A stretch of 64,000 nt of DNA from CAWABB01 sp963780165 (lineage in GTDB: Bacteria; Bacteroidota; Ignavibacteria; UBA10030; UBA6906): the NCBI GenBank assembly GCA_963780165.1, contig CAWABB010000001.1:1240001-1304000 (forward strand), given 5' to 3'. The notes under the pieces are model-generated. The model was not told the origin of the DNA and made no database searches. It was given only the letters and a program-made list of their open reading frames with translations. Position numbers and translations under genes: made by a program. Position 1 is the stretch's first letter. Each line of letters starts with the position of its first letter. Shown here piece after piece: positions 50,651-60,123 of this stretch.

Positions 50651-51889
50651 ATGGCTATGCATCTCCGAAGACTTTACCATACAATCGAAACCATTGGCTC
50701 ACAACGCTTTGACAGCGAAGAGCAGCAGCTGAAGCATGTCCTTGAGGAGATCGTTCGCCACGAGGGGATCGACCTCAAAGGCGGCCGCCTGTGGAAACTG
50801 GTCGTGACCACCGGCATGTACGAACTCATCCATCAAACCGGCAGCACGGAGCACATTGCCCTGGGCCATCGCATCCAGGTCAAGGATTACCCCATCCTTC
50901 TCGAGTTACCACGCCTGCATACGGTCCTTGCCGAAGAAGACAACCCGTACCTGCGCGACCGTGGCATTCACACCTATGCGGTGACGGGAATCGGCCAGAA
51001 AGTGGACTGGCAGGGGCAGCGTCTCTACAAGTACATCGTGGCGTTCAACGCAGATAACATCGGACAGGATACCACTGCCCGCCTGAACATCATCGGCGCC
51101 GCCCTGAATGCGTCACTTCGCTCGCAAAGGGTGGAGCGCAAGGCACACCTGCTCGAAATGGATCTCGACCAGGCATCAGAGATCCAACGCAAGATCCTTC
51201 CCCAACATGCCATGCAGTTCAGTTCGTATGACATGTATGGCGTGTCGATTGCCGATAGAATTGTCGGCGGGGACTTCTTCGACTATCTGCAGGTCGAAGG
51301 CGACACCGAACGACTCGGCGTCGTCATCGGTGACGCCACCTCCAAGGGGATGTCAGCGGCGATCGAAGCGCTCTATGTGTCCGGTGCTCTACGGTTGGGA
51401 TATCAGTACCAGTCACGAATCGGCGTGCTCCTCTCACACGTCAACAAACTCTTCCACAAGACGTTTGCAGACGACCACTTTATCTCCCTCTTCTACGCGG
51501 AACTGACGGACAGCGTCAACGGGTTGATGGTCTACGCAAATTGCGGACACAACAATCCCGTCCTTCTCCGGGCCGGTTCTGATCGACCAGAGTTCCTGAA
51601 GGCGACGGGACAGGTATTGGGCCCTTTTCCGGAAGAGATCTTCAAGACTGACAGCGTCCACGTGGGACCGGGAGACCTCCTCCTGCTCTATACGGATGGG
51701 ATTACAGAAGCGTCGAATTCCCAGGGGGATCTGTACGGTGAGGACCGTCTGGTTCAGCACTTGATCGCCGGGCGCGCGCTGAGCCCGAAGGATCTGACGC
51801 AGCATCTCCTGGACGACGTTCAGAACTATAGCACTCAGGGCCCGTATTCGGACGACAGGACGCTGATCGTCATAGCGCGACGGCCCTGA
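50651..51889 (+). CDS. PP2C/SpoIIE-type serine phosphatase with N-terminal sensor region
   Basis: About 412 residues. The N-terminal ~190 residues (LRRLYHTIETIGSQRFDSEE.., DNPYLRDRGIHTYAVTG) look like a GAF-type sensor, followed by a linker helix. The C-terminal PP2C_SIG domain has the metal-binding and core motifs: QRKILP, RIVGGDFFDYL, VIGDATSKGMSAA, YANCGHNNPVLLR, LLLYTDGITEA and PYSDDRTLIVI. These phosphatases act on anti-sigma-factor antagonists, that is, stress or partner-switch signalling; no anti-sigma gene lies adjacent. An ATG at 50618 would add 11 residues; neither site has a clear Shine-Dalgarno sequence. Confidence 0.9.
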   Translation: MAMHLRRLYHTIETIGSQRFDSEEQQLKHVLEEIVRHEGIDLKGGRLWKLVVTTGMYELIHQTGSTEHIALGHRIQVKDYPILLELPRLHTVLAEEDNPYLRDRGIHTYAVTGIGQKVDWQGQRLYKYIVAFNADNIGQDTTARLNIIGAALNASLRSQRVERKAHLLEMDLDQASEIQRKILPQHAMQFSSYDMYGVSIADRIVGGDFFDYLQVEGDTERLGVVIGDATSKGMSAAIEALYVSGALRLGYQYQSRIGVLLSHVNKLFHKTFADDHFISLFYAELTDSVNGLMVYANCGHNNPVLLRAGSDRPEFLKATGQVLGPFPEEIFKTDSVHVGPGDLLLLYTDGITEASNSQGDLYGEDRLVQHLIAGRALSPKDLTQHLLDDVQNYSTQGPYSDDRTLIVIARRP

Positions 51890-51946
51890 AGCCGGGTTCC
51901 CCTTGAGAGTGCAGGCGTGTTCAACTTATTACGCGGGAACAACACC

Positions 51947-52141
51947 ATGAAGCAAACAACGACAACGCGGGCGACACATCGCGGCGTGGAGATTGCGGTG
52001 GTGTCAGACAGGATCGGACATCAGACGATGTTCAGCTGCACCAACGGTCGCAGCACCGGCAGAGACGAGGAGCAGTGGTTTTCCACGCAGGGCGAAGCGA
52101 TCGCGAATGAACGCCACCGGATTGACAGGATCCTGGGATGA
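51947..52141 (+). CDS. Small soluble protein, unknown
   Basis: A 64-residue product (HRGVEIAVVSDRIGHQTMFS, then STQGEAIANERHRIDRILG) with beta-type strands followed by a helix. It is 57 bases downstream of the phosphatase gene on the same strand and may be cotranscribed. The ribosome site is weak and no family is recognised. Confidence 0.55.
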   Translation: MKQTTTTRATHRGVEIAVVSDRIGHQTMFSCTNGRSTGRDEEQWFSTQGEAIANERHRIDRILG

Positions 52142-52192
52142 AACCGTGTCAGCCCGGATGCCGCCGCCAGAGGCGCGCCCTGGAGGTGCGGC

Positions 52193-53770
52193 CTATTTCT
52201 TCTGCGCCGGCGCGGGCTTCAACAGCAGGTCCTGGAAGTCGTAGCTGAAGTCGGTCGCGGGCGACACGGCCTTCATCGTCGCACGATCGATCTCCCCCTC
52301 GGCTGTCAGGGCGAATGTCACGAAGGCGTCTGCCCTCAGCTCGCGGTCCCGCCACCGCACAACAAACGTGTCGTACTGCCAGTGCTGTACATCGCCGGTC
52401 ATTACCGGCGAATGGGAAAACTTCATTACCAACCCGCCCCCCTCCTTCACGATCGAGATCGTCCCGTACCAGGCGTCCTCGTATGCGCCCGCGTACCTGT
52501 CCAGCGGCAGCGACGGACGCGTCAGACTGTCGCGATTCGTGACAGTCTCACGCTCCTGAATTGCGCGAAGAGAGTCTGTCCGCCCCCGGAACCGAGCGAA
52601 CCCTTTGATCCAGTCGGTGTCATTCGCCCCGATGTAGTAGTCCAGGATGCGACATGTCAGCGCCATGTACGCTTCCTCGGATTCCTGGTTTGTGAAGACA
52701 GCGACGCCCAGCTTCAGCTCGGGAATCATCGCTATTCGGGAGACAAACCCCGACAGCCCTCCCGTATGGCTGACGAGCTTGTAACCCCGGTAGTCCCGGA
52801 GGACAAACCCGAGCCCGTAGCCGGCGAAGTTGGACCGGATCGCCTTCAGTTCCGGCGGAGGAGCGCCGACGCCCAGAGGCGTGACAACCGACCAGAGTTC
52901 CTTCGTCGTGGATGGATTGAATAGAAGCGTCCCGGCCGCAGTCCGGCCCGAGTCGAGCTGCACGACGAGCCATTTCGCGATGTCGCGCGCGTTGGTGACG
53001 ATGCCTCCCGCCGCGTCGGAATTTTCACCGACGAACGGATTAACCGGCCTTACCACCCCGTCGACGCGGGCATGGGCGCACGCCGCATTCGGAAGCCTCT
53101 GGATGTCCGAATGCCTGACGCCAGTCTCCTCCATTTCAAGCTTGTCGATGATGCGCGTCGTGACGAAATCGTGCCAGTTCTGCCCGGACACCGCCTCGAT
53201 CAGCTCGCCCGCCGCGAGATAGAGCACGTTGTCGTATGCATACTCGCTCCGGAAACTGGTGGAGAGCGGGACGTGCGCCAGCCGCTCCACGATGGCCCGC
53301 TGATTCAGGTTGCTGCCGGGCCAGATGAGCAAATCGCCGGCCCCAAGGCCGAGTCCGCTCCGGTGCACCAGCAGGTCACGAACGGTCAGCTCCGCGGTGA
53401 CATACGGATCCGAGAGGCGGAACCACGGAAGATAGCGGATCACCGGCGCGTCCCATGCCAGCTTGCCCTCCTCGACAAGGAGCCCCAGCGCGGTTGCGGT
53501 GAACGCTTTCGTGTTTGACGCAATCGCGAAAACCGTCCCGGCGTCCACCGCACCAGAGGCCTCCATCTTCCTGATGCCGTACCCGTTCGCGAGAAGCACC
53601 TTCCCATCCTTCACGATCGCGAGGCTGATCCCCGGCACCTCGAACTGCTTCCGGACGCGCTCCACGTATGCGTCAAGATCCGGAGGAAGGCTTGTCTGCG
53701 CGAAGATTCCCGGCGCCCCGATGGTCGCGAGCGCAAGGAGGAGAAGGCGTGCCACACGTGATGTCTTCAC
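52193..53770 (-). CDS. Serine hydrolase, class C beta-lactamase family
   Basis: A 525-residue exported protein (signal RLLLLALATIGAPGIFA). The active-site triad motifs of the beta-lactamase/PBP4* fold are all present: SNTK (85-88), YDN (179-181) and HTG in VSHTGGLSG. A C-terminal beta domain of the DUF3471 type follows (RYAGAYEDAWYGTISIVKE). Such enzymes are usually esterases or D-aminopeptidases rather than antibiotic-hydrolysing; in a glycan cluster an esterase removing acyl decorations is plausible but inferred. It is the last gene of the leftward run beginning beyond the window's right edge, 82 bases after a fucosidase gene. Confidence 0.9.
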   Translation of the reverse strand: MKTSRVARLLLLALATIGAPGIFAQTSLPPDLDAYVERVRKQFEVPGISLAIVKDGKVLLANGYGIRKMEASGAVDAGTVFAIASNTKAFTATALGLLVEEGKLAWDAPVIRYLPWFRLSDPYVTAELTVRDLLVHRSGLGLGAGDLLIWPGSNLNQRAIVERLAHVPLSTSFRSEYAYDNVLYLAAGELIEAVSGQNWHDFVTTRIIDKLEMEETGVRHSDIQRLPNAACAHARVDGVVRPVNPFVGENSDAAGGIVTNARDIAKWLVVQLDSGRTAAGTLLFNPSTTKELWSVVTPLGVGAPPPELKAIRSNFAGYGLGFVLRDYRGYKLVSHTGGLSGFVSRIAMIPELKLGVAVFTNQESEEAYMALTCRILDYYIGANDTDWIKGFARFRGRTDSLRAIQERETVTNRDSLTRPSLPLDRYAGAYEDAWYGTISIVKEGGGLVMKFSHSPVMTGDVQHWQYDTFVVRWRDRELRADAFVTFALTAEGEIDRATMKAVSPATDFSYDFQDLLLKPAPAQKK

Positions 53771-53852
53771 TGGTGAGTCCGTTGATCAGGCGTGAATGGA
53801 TAGCACCACTTGGTCTGCGTAAATCCACAGGCACTCCTCTGCAGACATCGTC

Positions 53853-55301
53853 CTATTGCCTGGCGGTCTGACTGACCTTGAACGCCACGGCGTACTGCGA
53901 AGGCACTTTCCCGCGCTCGCTTGCAGGAACCTGGATCTTGAAGTTGGCCCCGTCGGATTCCCATTTCAGCGAGCTTCCGTCCTCCCCGAGCATGCTGACC
54001 TTCGCGCCTTTCGCCGGCACAAAACCATTCACCTGGATCTCCGCGGGCAGTGCTTCGTTCTCGTCAAACAGGTAGATCACGTATGCCGATCCGTCCTTGC
54101 CCCGGGTATAGCGCAATTTGCCGTCGAAGTAGGGAGCGATCGTCCTGGTGCTGTAAATGGCCTCTCCGTTGATCCGGAGCCACGCCCCCACCTCCGCCAG
54201 GCGGTCGTACGCTTCGTCATACCATGTTCCATCCGGGCCCGGGCCGATGTTGAGGAGCAGGTTCCCTCCCTTGGCCACAATATCCGAGAGCATGTGAATC
54301 ACCTTCCGCGTGGGCATCATCTTGGCATTGAACGAGAATGACCAGCCCCCGCCCAGAATGATGCACGACTCCCACGGATACGGCAGCATCTTGTCCGGCA
54401 CCATGTTCTCGGGGGTAAGGTAGTTCTGGTTCTTGCCTTCCACCGCCCGGTCCACCACGATGGCGTCGGGCTGTTTCGAACGGATCTTCTCGACCAGCTC
54501 GTCCATCCGGATGTCCTGGTTGTAAGGCTTCCTGACCCTGAACCCGGGGATGCGGGGCGGCTCTCCCGGGTCCTCGCGCTTCTGCACCCACCCGCCGTCG
54601 AACCAGAAAAGATCCATCCTTCCGTAGTTGGTGCACAGCTCCATGATCTGGTTGTGTGTGTACTCTACGAAGCTGTTCCATCGCTCGGGGTATTTGGCCG
54701 GGTCGTAGTTCACGTTCCGGTCAAAGGGCGGGAACTGCGGCCACCAGTAGTCGGGACTGTGCCAGTCGGGCTTCGAAAAATAGGCGCCTATCCACATCCC
54801 CTCGCTGCGGAAGGCATTGAAGATCTCTTTCGTCACGTCAGCCCTGGGGTTTGTGCCGAAGGGGCAGTCCTTCCCGGTGATCTTGTAGTCGGTGTACCTG
54901 GAGTCGAACATGCAGAAGCCGTCGTGATGCTTCGTCGTGAAGACCACGTATTTCATTCCGGCGTCTCTGGCAGCCCTGGCCCACTTCACCGGGTCGAACT
55001 TGACCGGATTGAATGTCTTCCCCAGATTTTCGTACCGCTGCTTGTATGCAAAGTAGTCCGCCACGGTATCCGGCAGGCACCAGGGCTCGTCTTCCGGGCA
55101 GATCGACCAAGACTCCACGATACCCCACTGGCTGTACGGCCCCCAGTGCATGAGCAGCCCGAACTTGATATCCTGCCACTGCTCGAGGCGCTCCCGAATG
55201 CGCGGATTGGGGTCGGGGTAGTACTTCTGGTCATCGTGCTGAGCATATGCTGCCGATCCGGCCAGGACCAGAAGCAGAACAAGAAGCCGTGGTGATTTCA
55301 T
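53853..55301 (-). CDS. GH29 alpha-L-fucosidase (copy 1)
   Basis: A 482-residue exported enzyme (signal LLVLLLVLAGSAAYA) that releases alpha-linked L-fucose. The GH29 barrel shows FGLLMHWGPYS (His52-Trp53), TKHHDGFCMFDS (the H-H-D-G-F hallmark), and the nucleophile strand MDLFWFDGGW (Asp235). NIGPGPDGTW and a C-terminal beta-sandwich complete it. The ATG at 55301 follows CAGGG. It lies 111 bases downstream of the GH106-like gene on the same strand. No T9SS domain is present, so a periplasmic site is expected. Confidence 0.94.
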   Translation of the reverse strand: MKSPRLLVLLLVLAGSAAYAQHDDQKYYPDPNPRIRERLEQWQDIKFGLLMHWGPYSQWGIVESWSICPEDEPWCLPDTVADYFAYKQRYENLGKTFNPVKFDPVKWARAARDAGMKYVVFTTKHHDGFCMFDSRYTDYKITGKDCPFGTNPRADVTKEIFNAFRSEGMWIGAYFSKPDWHSPDYWWPQFPPFDRNVNYDPAKYPERWNSFVEYTHNQIMELCTNYGRMDLFWFDGGWVQKREDPGEPPRIPGFRVRKPYNQDIRMDELVEKIRSKQPDAIVVDRAVEGKNQNYLTPENMVPDKMLPYPWESCIILGGGWSFSFNAKMMPTRKVIHMLSDIVAKGGNLLLNIGPGPDGTWYDEAYDRLAEVGAWLRINGEAIYSTRTIAPYFDGKLRYTRGKDGSAYVIYLFDENEALPAEIQVNGFVPAKGAKVSMLGEDGSSLKWESDGANFKIQVPASERGKVPSQYAVAFKVSQTARQ

Positions 55302-55412
55302 CTGAGAGCCCTGAGTTTTATGGAAGATAGAGGCGAACAAGGCGCCCCGCGAAACGCTCGTTTGCCAGGATTCCTGCGTGCTGACGTTCCAGCGTCCTCA
55401 TCGTCCCGACGG

Positions 55413-58400
55413 TCATGTCCCCGTCCTGGTCGTGACCAGCGCAAAGGGCTCCATGAGCCCGTAATCCAGCAGAAAATACTCGGCCCCCGAAGGGAGCCTG
55501 GCGGGTGCGTAGTCCCACTCCCACGGACCGTAGATCCAGGAATAGCCGTTCTCTCTGTAAAAGAACCCGAACGTATTCTTGAGGCTGCCGGTCACCTTCA
55601 CCGTGATTTCGTTTGCGCCCTCTTTCAGCATGCCTGTGACATCCAGCTCGTTCGGGGGAAAGGCAATCAGGCCGGCTTCCACACCGTTCACCAGGACCTC
55701 GGCCACTGTTCCGTTCCACCGCTTCAATTTCACCCTGAATGCCGACCCCCCGGGCCCGGCTACATTGAACTCCTGCGTGTAGGCCACCTTCTGGGAATAG
55801 AACGGCAAACCGGCTTCACGCCACGAACCGAGCGCACCGATGCCGCCACCCGCGATCTCAAAACCCCGTGCGGCCGGCCGGACGAGAAAGTCTCCCAGAA
55901 TATAGACCGGCATCAGTTCGGCCAGCACGTTCATCCGGGGAGCTTTCAGAGTCAGCGTGTTCAACCCGGATTTCACGTGAACGCCAATTGCATATCGCGG
56001 AAACTGCCGTTCGATCCAGTAACTGTTCTTCAGCGCCGGCACCTCTTCGCCGTTGATGAAGACATTCCATAGTCCCGGCCGTTCCACCACCGCCTGTATC
56101 GACTTTATGGCGGAAGGCTCCAGGCCGGGCCTGACGCTGAAATGGTAGCTGGCTTCAAACCAGGAATCGGGGCCGAACAGGGTATCCAGCGCGAGGTAGT
56201 CCTTCCTGTACTGGATCTTGTGCTGCCATGGGTTCCCCATCTCCACGCCGTTCTCTTTGAACAGCCCCTTCAGCGCGTCCATGAAGTAGACATCCTTGCG
56301 GGTGGACTTTGCGGTCACGAGGTCGAGGTAGTTCACCATCAACACGTTTTCCGATTCACGCTTCACCGCCACTTCCCCCGTTCCTTCCACAATAGCCTCC
56401 GTGCCGGAAGGGGGGGCGTATGCGGGCTCCTCAGCCTTGGTTTCGGACACCAGGAACAGGGCGCTCCCAACCGGCCCAAGGTCGATGTCAAATGAAACCT
56501 GCCCGTCCCGTAGTCTGGACGGATATCCGAAGGCTTTCCCGGTCATCAGATCGAGCTTCGAGACGTGCTTCCCCCTGATCGTGACCGTGGCCTCGGCCGC
56601 CCTCTCTGTGTGCGAGTTCACGACAAACAGCAGCTCACCGTCGTCCAGCACCCTGCGCTGATGATACAGCATCCCGTTGCGGGAACGGTCATCCATGGAA
56701 AACTCATCGCGGCCGAGCAACCGAAGCGCCTGCTGGTCGTCAAGACCTCCGGCAACTGTCCACCGCCCGTCCGATGCCTCCATCAGCCCGTCCACCGATG
56801 TCGACGGCTCGCCGTTCAGCATCGGGATCTGCTTCCGGAAACTCAGCACCTTTCCGCCGTTCTTCACATAGCTCGCAAGCAGATCGTACGTCGTGCTGTC
56901 GACGTTCTCCATTTCCGCAGGGATCACCACCAGCGAATAATCCCGCTTGCCCACCCGGAGCACATTCCCTTCCACTCTCCCCAGGACGTTCAGGACATTT
57001 TCGGAGCCGAGATCATACTCCAGGTGCTGCTGCTCCAGCCGGTACACAAAGCTCTTGAACCCCGTCCGGATGCTGTCGAGCGCCGGGTTCCTGGTTGTCC
57101 GCGAGAAGTACATCCATGCTGTGGTGTTGGGTTGAAGCACCAGCGTACGGTTGATCTGCTCCCCTGACGACATCGCCATGCTGATACGCCCGATGTAGTC
57201 GCCCATGAGTCTGTAGTGGCTCCACCACGGCTCGTGGTATGAGAATGACGGCGGGTAGTCGAACTTCCGCACGCCGTTCAGCGAATAGTACGACAGGTGT
57301 TGATTGACAAAGTTCACCCCGAGCACGCATTCCCAGTCGACCAATCGCTTCTGCGTGGCGAACGTCATGTCCCAGCCGCCGCCGCCGTAGGTTTCGCTGA
57401 GCGTCCGTCTCCACCCGGCCTGATTGGCGGCGCTGAGCAGCTCACGTACCGCCCGGTCGTTCCCAAATTGGCCACCGGATCCGGCAGTATCCAGCGTGTT
57501 TCCCAGCATATCAACGCCCGGCATCTGGTGCCAGATGTAGAACGCCGATTCGTCCATCCCGTCCGTGGGTACGGGCCAGCCGTGTTCCCAGTAGTGGCCG
57601 GTCCATTGCAGCTTCTTCTCGTCGCAGTATCTGCTCCACGGCCTGGCCCAGCGGTCAACAAAGAGCTCGACAAGCAGTGCATAGTAGTCGTGCCTGGTCT
57701 TCTTCCAGCTGCCCGTCTCCTCAATCAGCGACGGCAGATGCACCCGCAGATCGTAGCCCCACCGCCGCTGGAATGCATCCCACAAATCGGGTGTCCAGCG
57801 CAGGAGACTCTTTTCGCCCAGCGCGGCTTCCAGGTTGGGCTCGTCGGTGAATATTCCCAGCACGGTGCTTCCGAAGTCCGCGGCGTTCTTCTCGTACCCA
57901 CGGGTCATGGTACGATCCATGAATTTCTCCGTCACGCCCGGATAGAGCAGGTCGACATATGTGAATCCGCCGTACCAGGCCGATTTCCCGGGATACGTCT
58001 TCCTGAAGACGTAGTACGTCCCCTTGCGCCCGTACTCACGGGAGACTGCCGCTGTCACGTCTTCAAATCCGGCTCCTGTCTTTTTCAGCACTACTGCAAC
58101 CGTGTCCGATACAATCACATTCAGCTCCTGCTGGACCTCCATGCTCAGCCCGGACCCATGCTTGTAGGAATCCGGCATCTCGGCGGGCACATGCCCTCCG
58201 GCGAACCCCGAGGGGTACGAATTCTCGTCATAGATCCAGACCTTCAGGCCGAGCTCCTTCCCCTTCTGAACGGTGTAATCGAAAAGATGGAACCACTCGT
58301 CAGAAAGGTATTCGGTGATCAAACCCGGACGCGGATGAACAAACACGCCGCCGATCCCGGCCTTCTTGAACTCCTGCATCTGGAAGTCAATGCCTTCTTC

Positions 58401-58583
58401 GGTGATCCGGTCGTGCCAGACCCAGAGCGGGGCGCTCCTGAATTCAGCGGGTGGGTCCGCGAACAGCGTTCGGAGTTCAGCTATAGTGTGAATCCCATCA
58501 CGCACCGGCTTCCGTGTGCAGCCCCACGGGAGCGCGGTCAGGAGGACGGTCCCGACAATCGCGATGAGAAGGGTCTGTCTCAT
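55413..58583 (-). CDS. GH106-like glycosidase lipoprotein (alpha-L-rhamnosidase)
   Basis: A 1056-residue protein beginning with a lipoprotein signal (LLIAIVGTVLLTALPWGC), so lipid-anchored. The long catalytic part matches the GH106-type layout: APLWVWHDRITEEGIDFQMQ, GIGGVFVHPRPGL, IYDENSYPSGFAGG, GIFTDEPNL, WTGHYWEHGWPV, SETYGGGGWDMT and NQHLSYYSLNGVRK. Three beta domains follow, the last a carbohydrate-binding-like sandwich (GLNTLTLKAPRMN, LKNTFGFFYRENG). Characterised GH106 enzymes cleave alpha-L-rhamnose from pectic rhamnogalacturonan or ulvan-type glycans. Assignment is by motif reading; distant GH2-type roles cannot be fully excluded. It sits between two fucosidase genes. Confidence 0.82.
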   Translation of the reverse strand: MRQTLLIAIVGTVLLTALPWGCTRKPVRDGIHTIAELRTLFADPPAEFRSAPLWVWHDRITEEGIDFQMQEFKKAGIGGVFVHPRPGLITEYLSDEWFHLFDYTVQKGKELGLKVWIYDENSYPSGFAGGHVPAEMPDSYKHGSGLSMEVQQELNVIVSDTVAVVLKKTGAGFEDVTAAVSREYGRKGTYYVFRKTYPGKSAWYGGFTYVDLLYPGVTEKFMDRTMTRGYEKNAADFGSTVLGIFTDEPNLEAALGEKSLLRWTPDLWDAFQRRWGYDLRVHLPSLIEETGSWKKTRHDYYALLVELFVDRWARPWSRYCDEKKLQWTGHYWEHGWPVPTDGMDESAFYIWHQMPGVDMLGNTLDTAGSGGQFGNDRAVRELLSAANQAGWRRTLSETYGGGGWDMTFATQKRLVDWECVLGVNFVNQHLSYYSLNGVRKFDYPPSFSYHEPWWSHYRLMGDYIGRISMAMSSGEQINRTLVLQPNTTAWMYFSRTTRNPALDSIRTGFKSFVYRLEQQHLEYDLGSENVLNVLGRVEGNVLRVGKRDYSLVVIPAEMENVDSTTYDLLASYVKNGGKVLSFRKQIPMLNGEPSTSVDGLMEASDGRWTVAGGLDDQQALRLLGRDEFSMDDRSRNGMLYHQRRVLDDGELLFVVNSHTERAAEATVTIRGKHVSKLDLMTGKAFGYPSRLRDGQVSFDIDLGPVGSALFLVSETKAEEPAYAPPSGTEAIVEGTGEVAVKRESENVLMVNYLDLVTAKSTRKDVYFMDALKGLFKENGVEMGNPWQHKIQYRKDYLALDTLFGPDSWFEASYHFSVRPGLEPSAIKSIQAVVERPGLWNVFINGEEVPALKNSYWIERQFPRYAIGVHVKSGLNTLTLKAPRMNVLAELMPVYILGDFLVRPAARGFEIAGGGIGALGSWREAGLPFYSQKVAYTQEFNVAGPGGSAFRVKLKRWNGTVAEVLVNGVEAGLIAFPPNELDVTGMLKEGANEITVKVTGSLKNTFGFFYRENGYSWIYGPWEWDYAPARLPSGAEYFLLDYGLMEPFALVTTRTGT

Positions 58584-58636
58584 GACGTTTCGCTTTCAGG
58601 TAGAATGTGGCAAAGAGGGCGGCCGTCTCCACCGCG

Positions 58637-60058
58637 TCAGACAGAGACCTTGATCACTACCGCTTCCTGTTTCGCCAGGGACGTCCTCACCTGTTCAGGT
58701 ATCGACACTATGACGATATCTTCATATGCCGTGTAGGACAGCTCCTGTTTCGAAGCAAGGAGCGTAATCTTCAGCTTTCCGGAGAGCTTCGTTCTCACCA
58801 TGATGTGCGCGGGAAGCTCCTTTTCATCCTGTGCAGGCATATAGATCGCATAGACGTTCTTGTCGCCTCTCGCGGTATATGCGACCTTCCCGTCGGAATA
58901 CGGCTCGACTGGCGTGGTCTCGTAGATGGCTTCTCCATGTGCCTCCAGCCATTTCCCCAACCGGGCGAGGTTCTCGTACACCTTCGGCTCGAATTCTCCC
59001 TTCCCGTCCGGGCCAACGCCAAGCAGGAGATTCCCACCCTTGGCAACGATGTTGACGAGCAGCTGGACCAATTCCTTCGACGACTTGTACTTGTCGTCTT
59101 TCACCCACCCCCAGGCATTTCCCATCGTGATGCAGCTTTCCCAGGGAACCGTCAGAGCCTTTGCGGGGACGTTTTGCTCGGGCGTCAGATAATTCTCATA
59201 TTCGCCCTGCACCCACCGGTCGACGACAAGCATCCCCGGCTGGCTGGCACGAGCTCTCTCCGCTATCGACTTCATATCGATGTCCATGTCGTACGGATAC
59301 TTGCAGAACTCCTCCAGCTTCTTCGTAATCTTGGAGAGAGGCAGCACCCAGCACCCATCGAGCCACAGGATGTCCACCCTCCCGTACTCTGTCGTCACTT
59401 CATTGATCTGATTCTGGGTATACTCGACGAACCTCTTCCATCTGTCTGGATGCTTCGTGATGTCATACGAAGGATTCCTGTCCTTGGGCGGATAGTAGGG
59501 CCACCAGAAATACGGGGTTGTCCAGTCAGGCTTCGAGAAATACACTCCCACCGCGAGCCCCTCTTTGCGCGTGGCGTCGAGGACTTCTTTCAGCACGTTC
59601 GATCTGGCATTCGTCGAGTACGGACAGCCTTTGTCGGTCACCTTGAAGTCGGTATGCTTCGTGTCGTACAGACAGAACCCGTCATGATGCTTGGAAGAGT
59701 AGATCATGTATTTGGCGCCGGAACTCCGGAACAACCCGGCCCACTTTCCGGGATCGAAGTTCACAGGATTGAATCTGGCCTTCGTGTTCCGGTAGTTCGT
59801 GGCATACTCATAGTAGTCGTCAACCTCCCGGGTCACCCATTCTTCGGGGCAGAGACCCCACGATTCGATCGTCCCCAGCTCTGAATACAGCCCCATGTGG
59901 ATCAGCAGGCCGAATTTGTATCCCTGCCACTGTTTGAGGTTCTTCAGCACTGCGGGATCCTTCGGCCAGACGTACGTTTCTGGTCCGGTCTGGGAATGGA
60001 GATTATCGGCCATGAGGATGAGTCCGATCAGGGTGAACAGGATCAGGATCTTTTTCAT
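58637..60058 (-). CDS. GH29 alpha-L-fucosidase (copy 2)
   Basis: A 473-residue exported paralogue (signal ILILFTLIGLILMADNLHS) with GAAGAGACA before the ATG at 60058. It shares the GH29 core: SSKHHDGFCLYDT, VGVYFSKPDWTTPYFWW and the nucleophile strand VDILWLDGCW (Asp234). It differs from copy 1 where the family's His-Trp pair near the N-terminus reads HMGLYS (His54-Met55), which may alter substrate fit. It lies 53 bases upstream of the GH106-like gene, so the three glycosidases probably form one transcript. Expected location is the periplasm. Confidence 0.93.
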   Translation of the reverse strand: MKKILILFTLIGLILMADNLHSQTGPETYVWPKDPAVLKNLKQWQGYKFGLLIHMGLYSELGTIESWGLCPEEWVTREVDDYYEYATNYRNTKARFNPVNFDPGKWAGLFRSSGAKYMIYSSKHHDGFCLYDTKHTDFKVTDKGCPYSTNARSNVLKEVLDATRKEGLAVGVYFSKPDWTTPYFWWPYYPPKDRNPSYDITKHPDRWKRFVEYTQNQINEVTTEYGRVDILWLDGCWVLPLSKITKKLEEFCKYPYDMDIDMKSIAERARASQPGMLVVDRWVQGEYENYLTPEQNVPAKALTVPWESCITMGNAWGWVKDDKYKSSKELVQLLVNIVAKGGNLLLGVGPDGKGEFEPKVYENLARLGKWLEAHGEAIYETTPVEPYSDGKVAYTARGDKNVYAIYMPAQDEKELPAHIMVRTKLSGKLKITLLASKQELSYTAYEDIVIVSIPEQVRTSLAKQEAVVIKVSV

Positions 60059-60123
60059 TGTCTCTTCGCATGCCGTCTGTTTGTGGAAGAAAATCGAATG
60101 CCCTTTCATGCTGCGTTCGGAAA

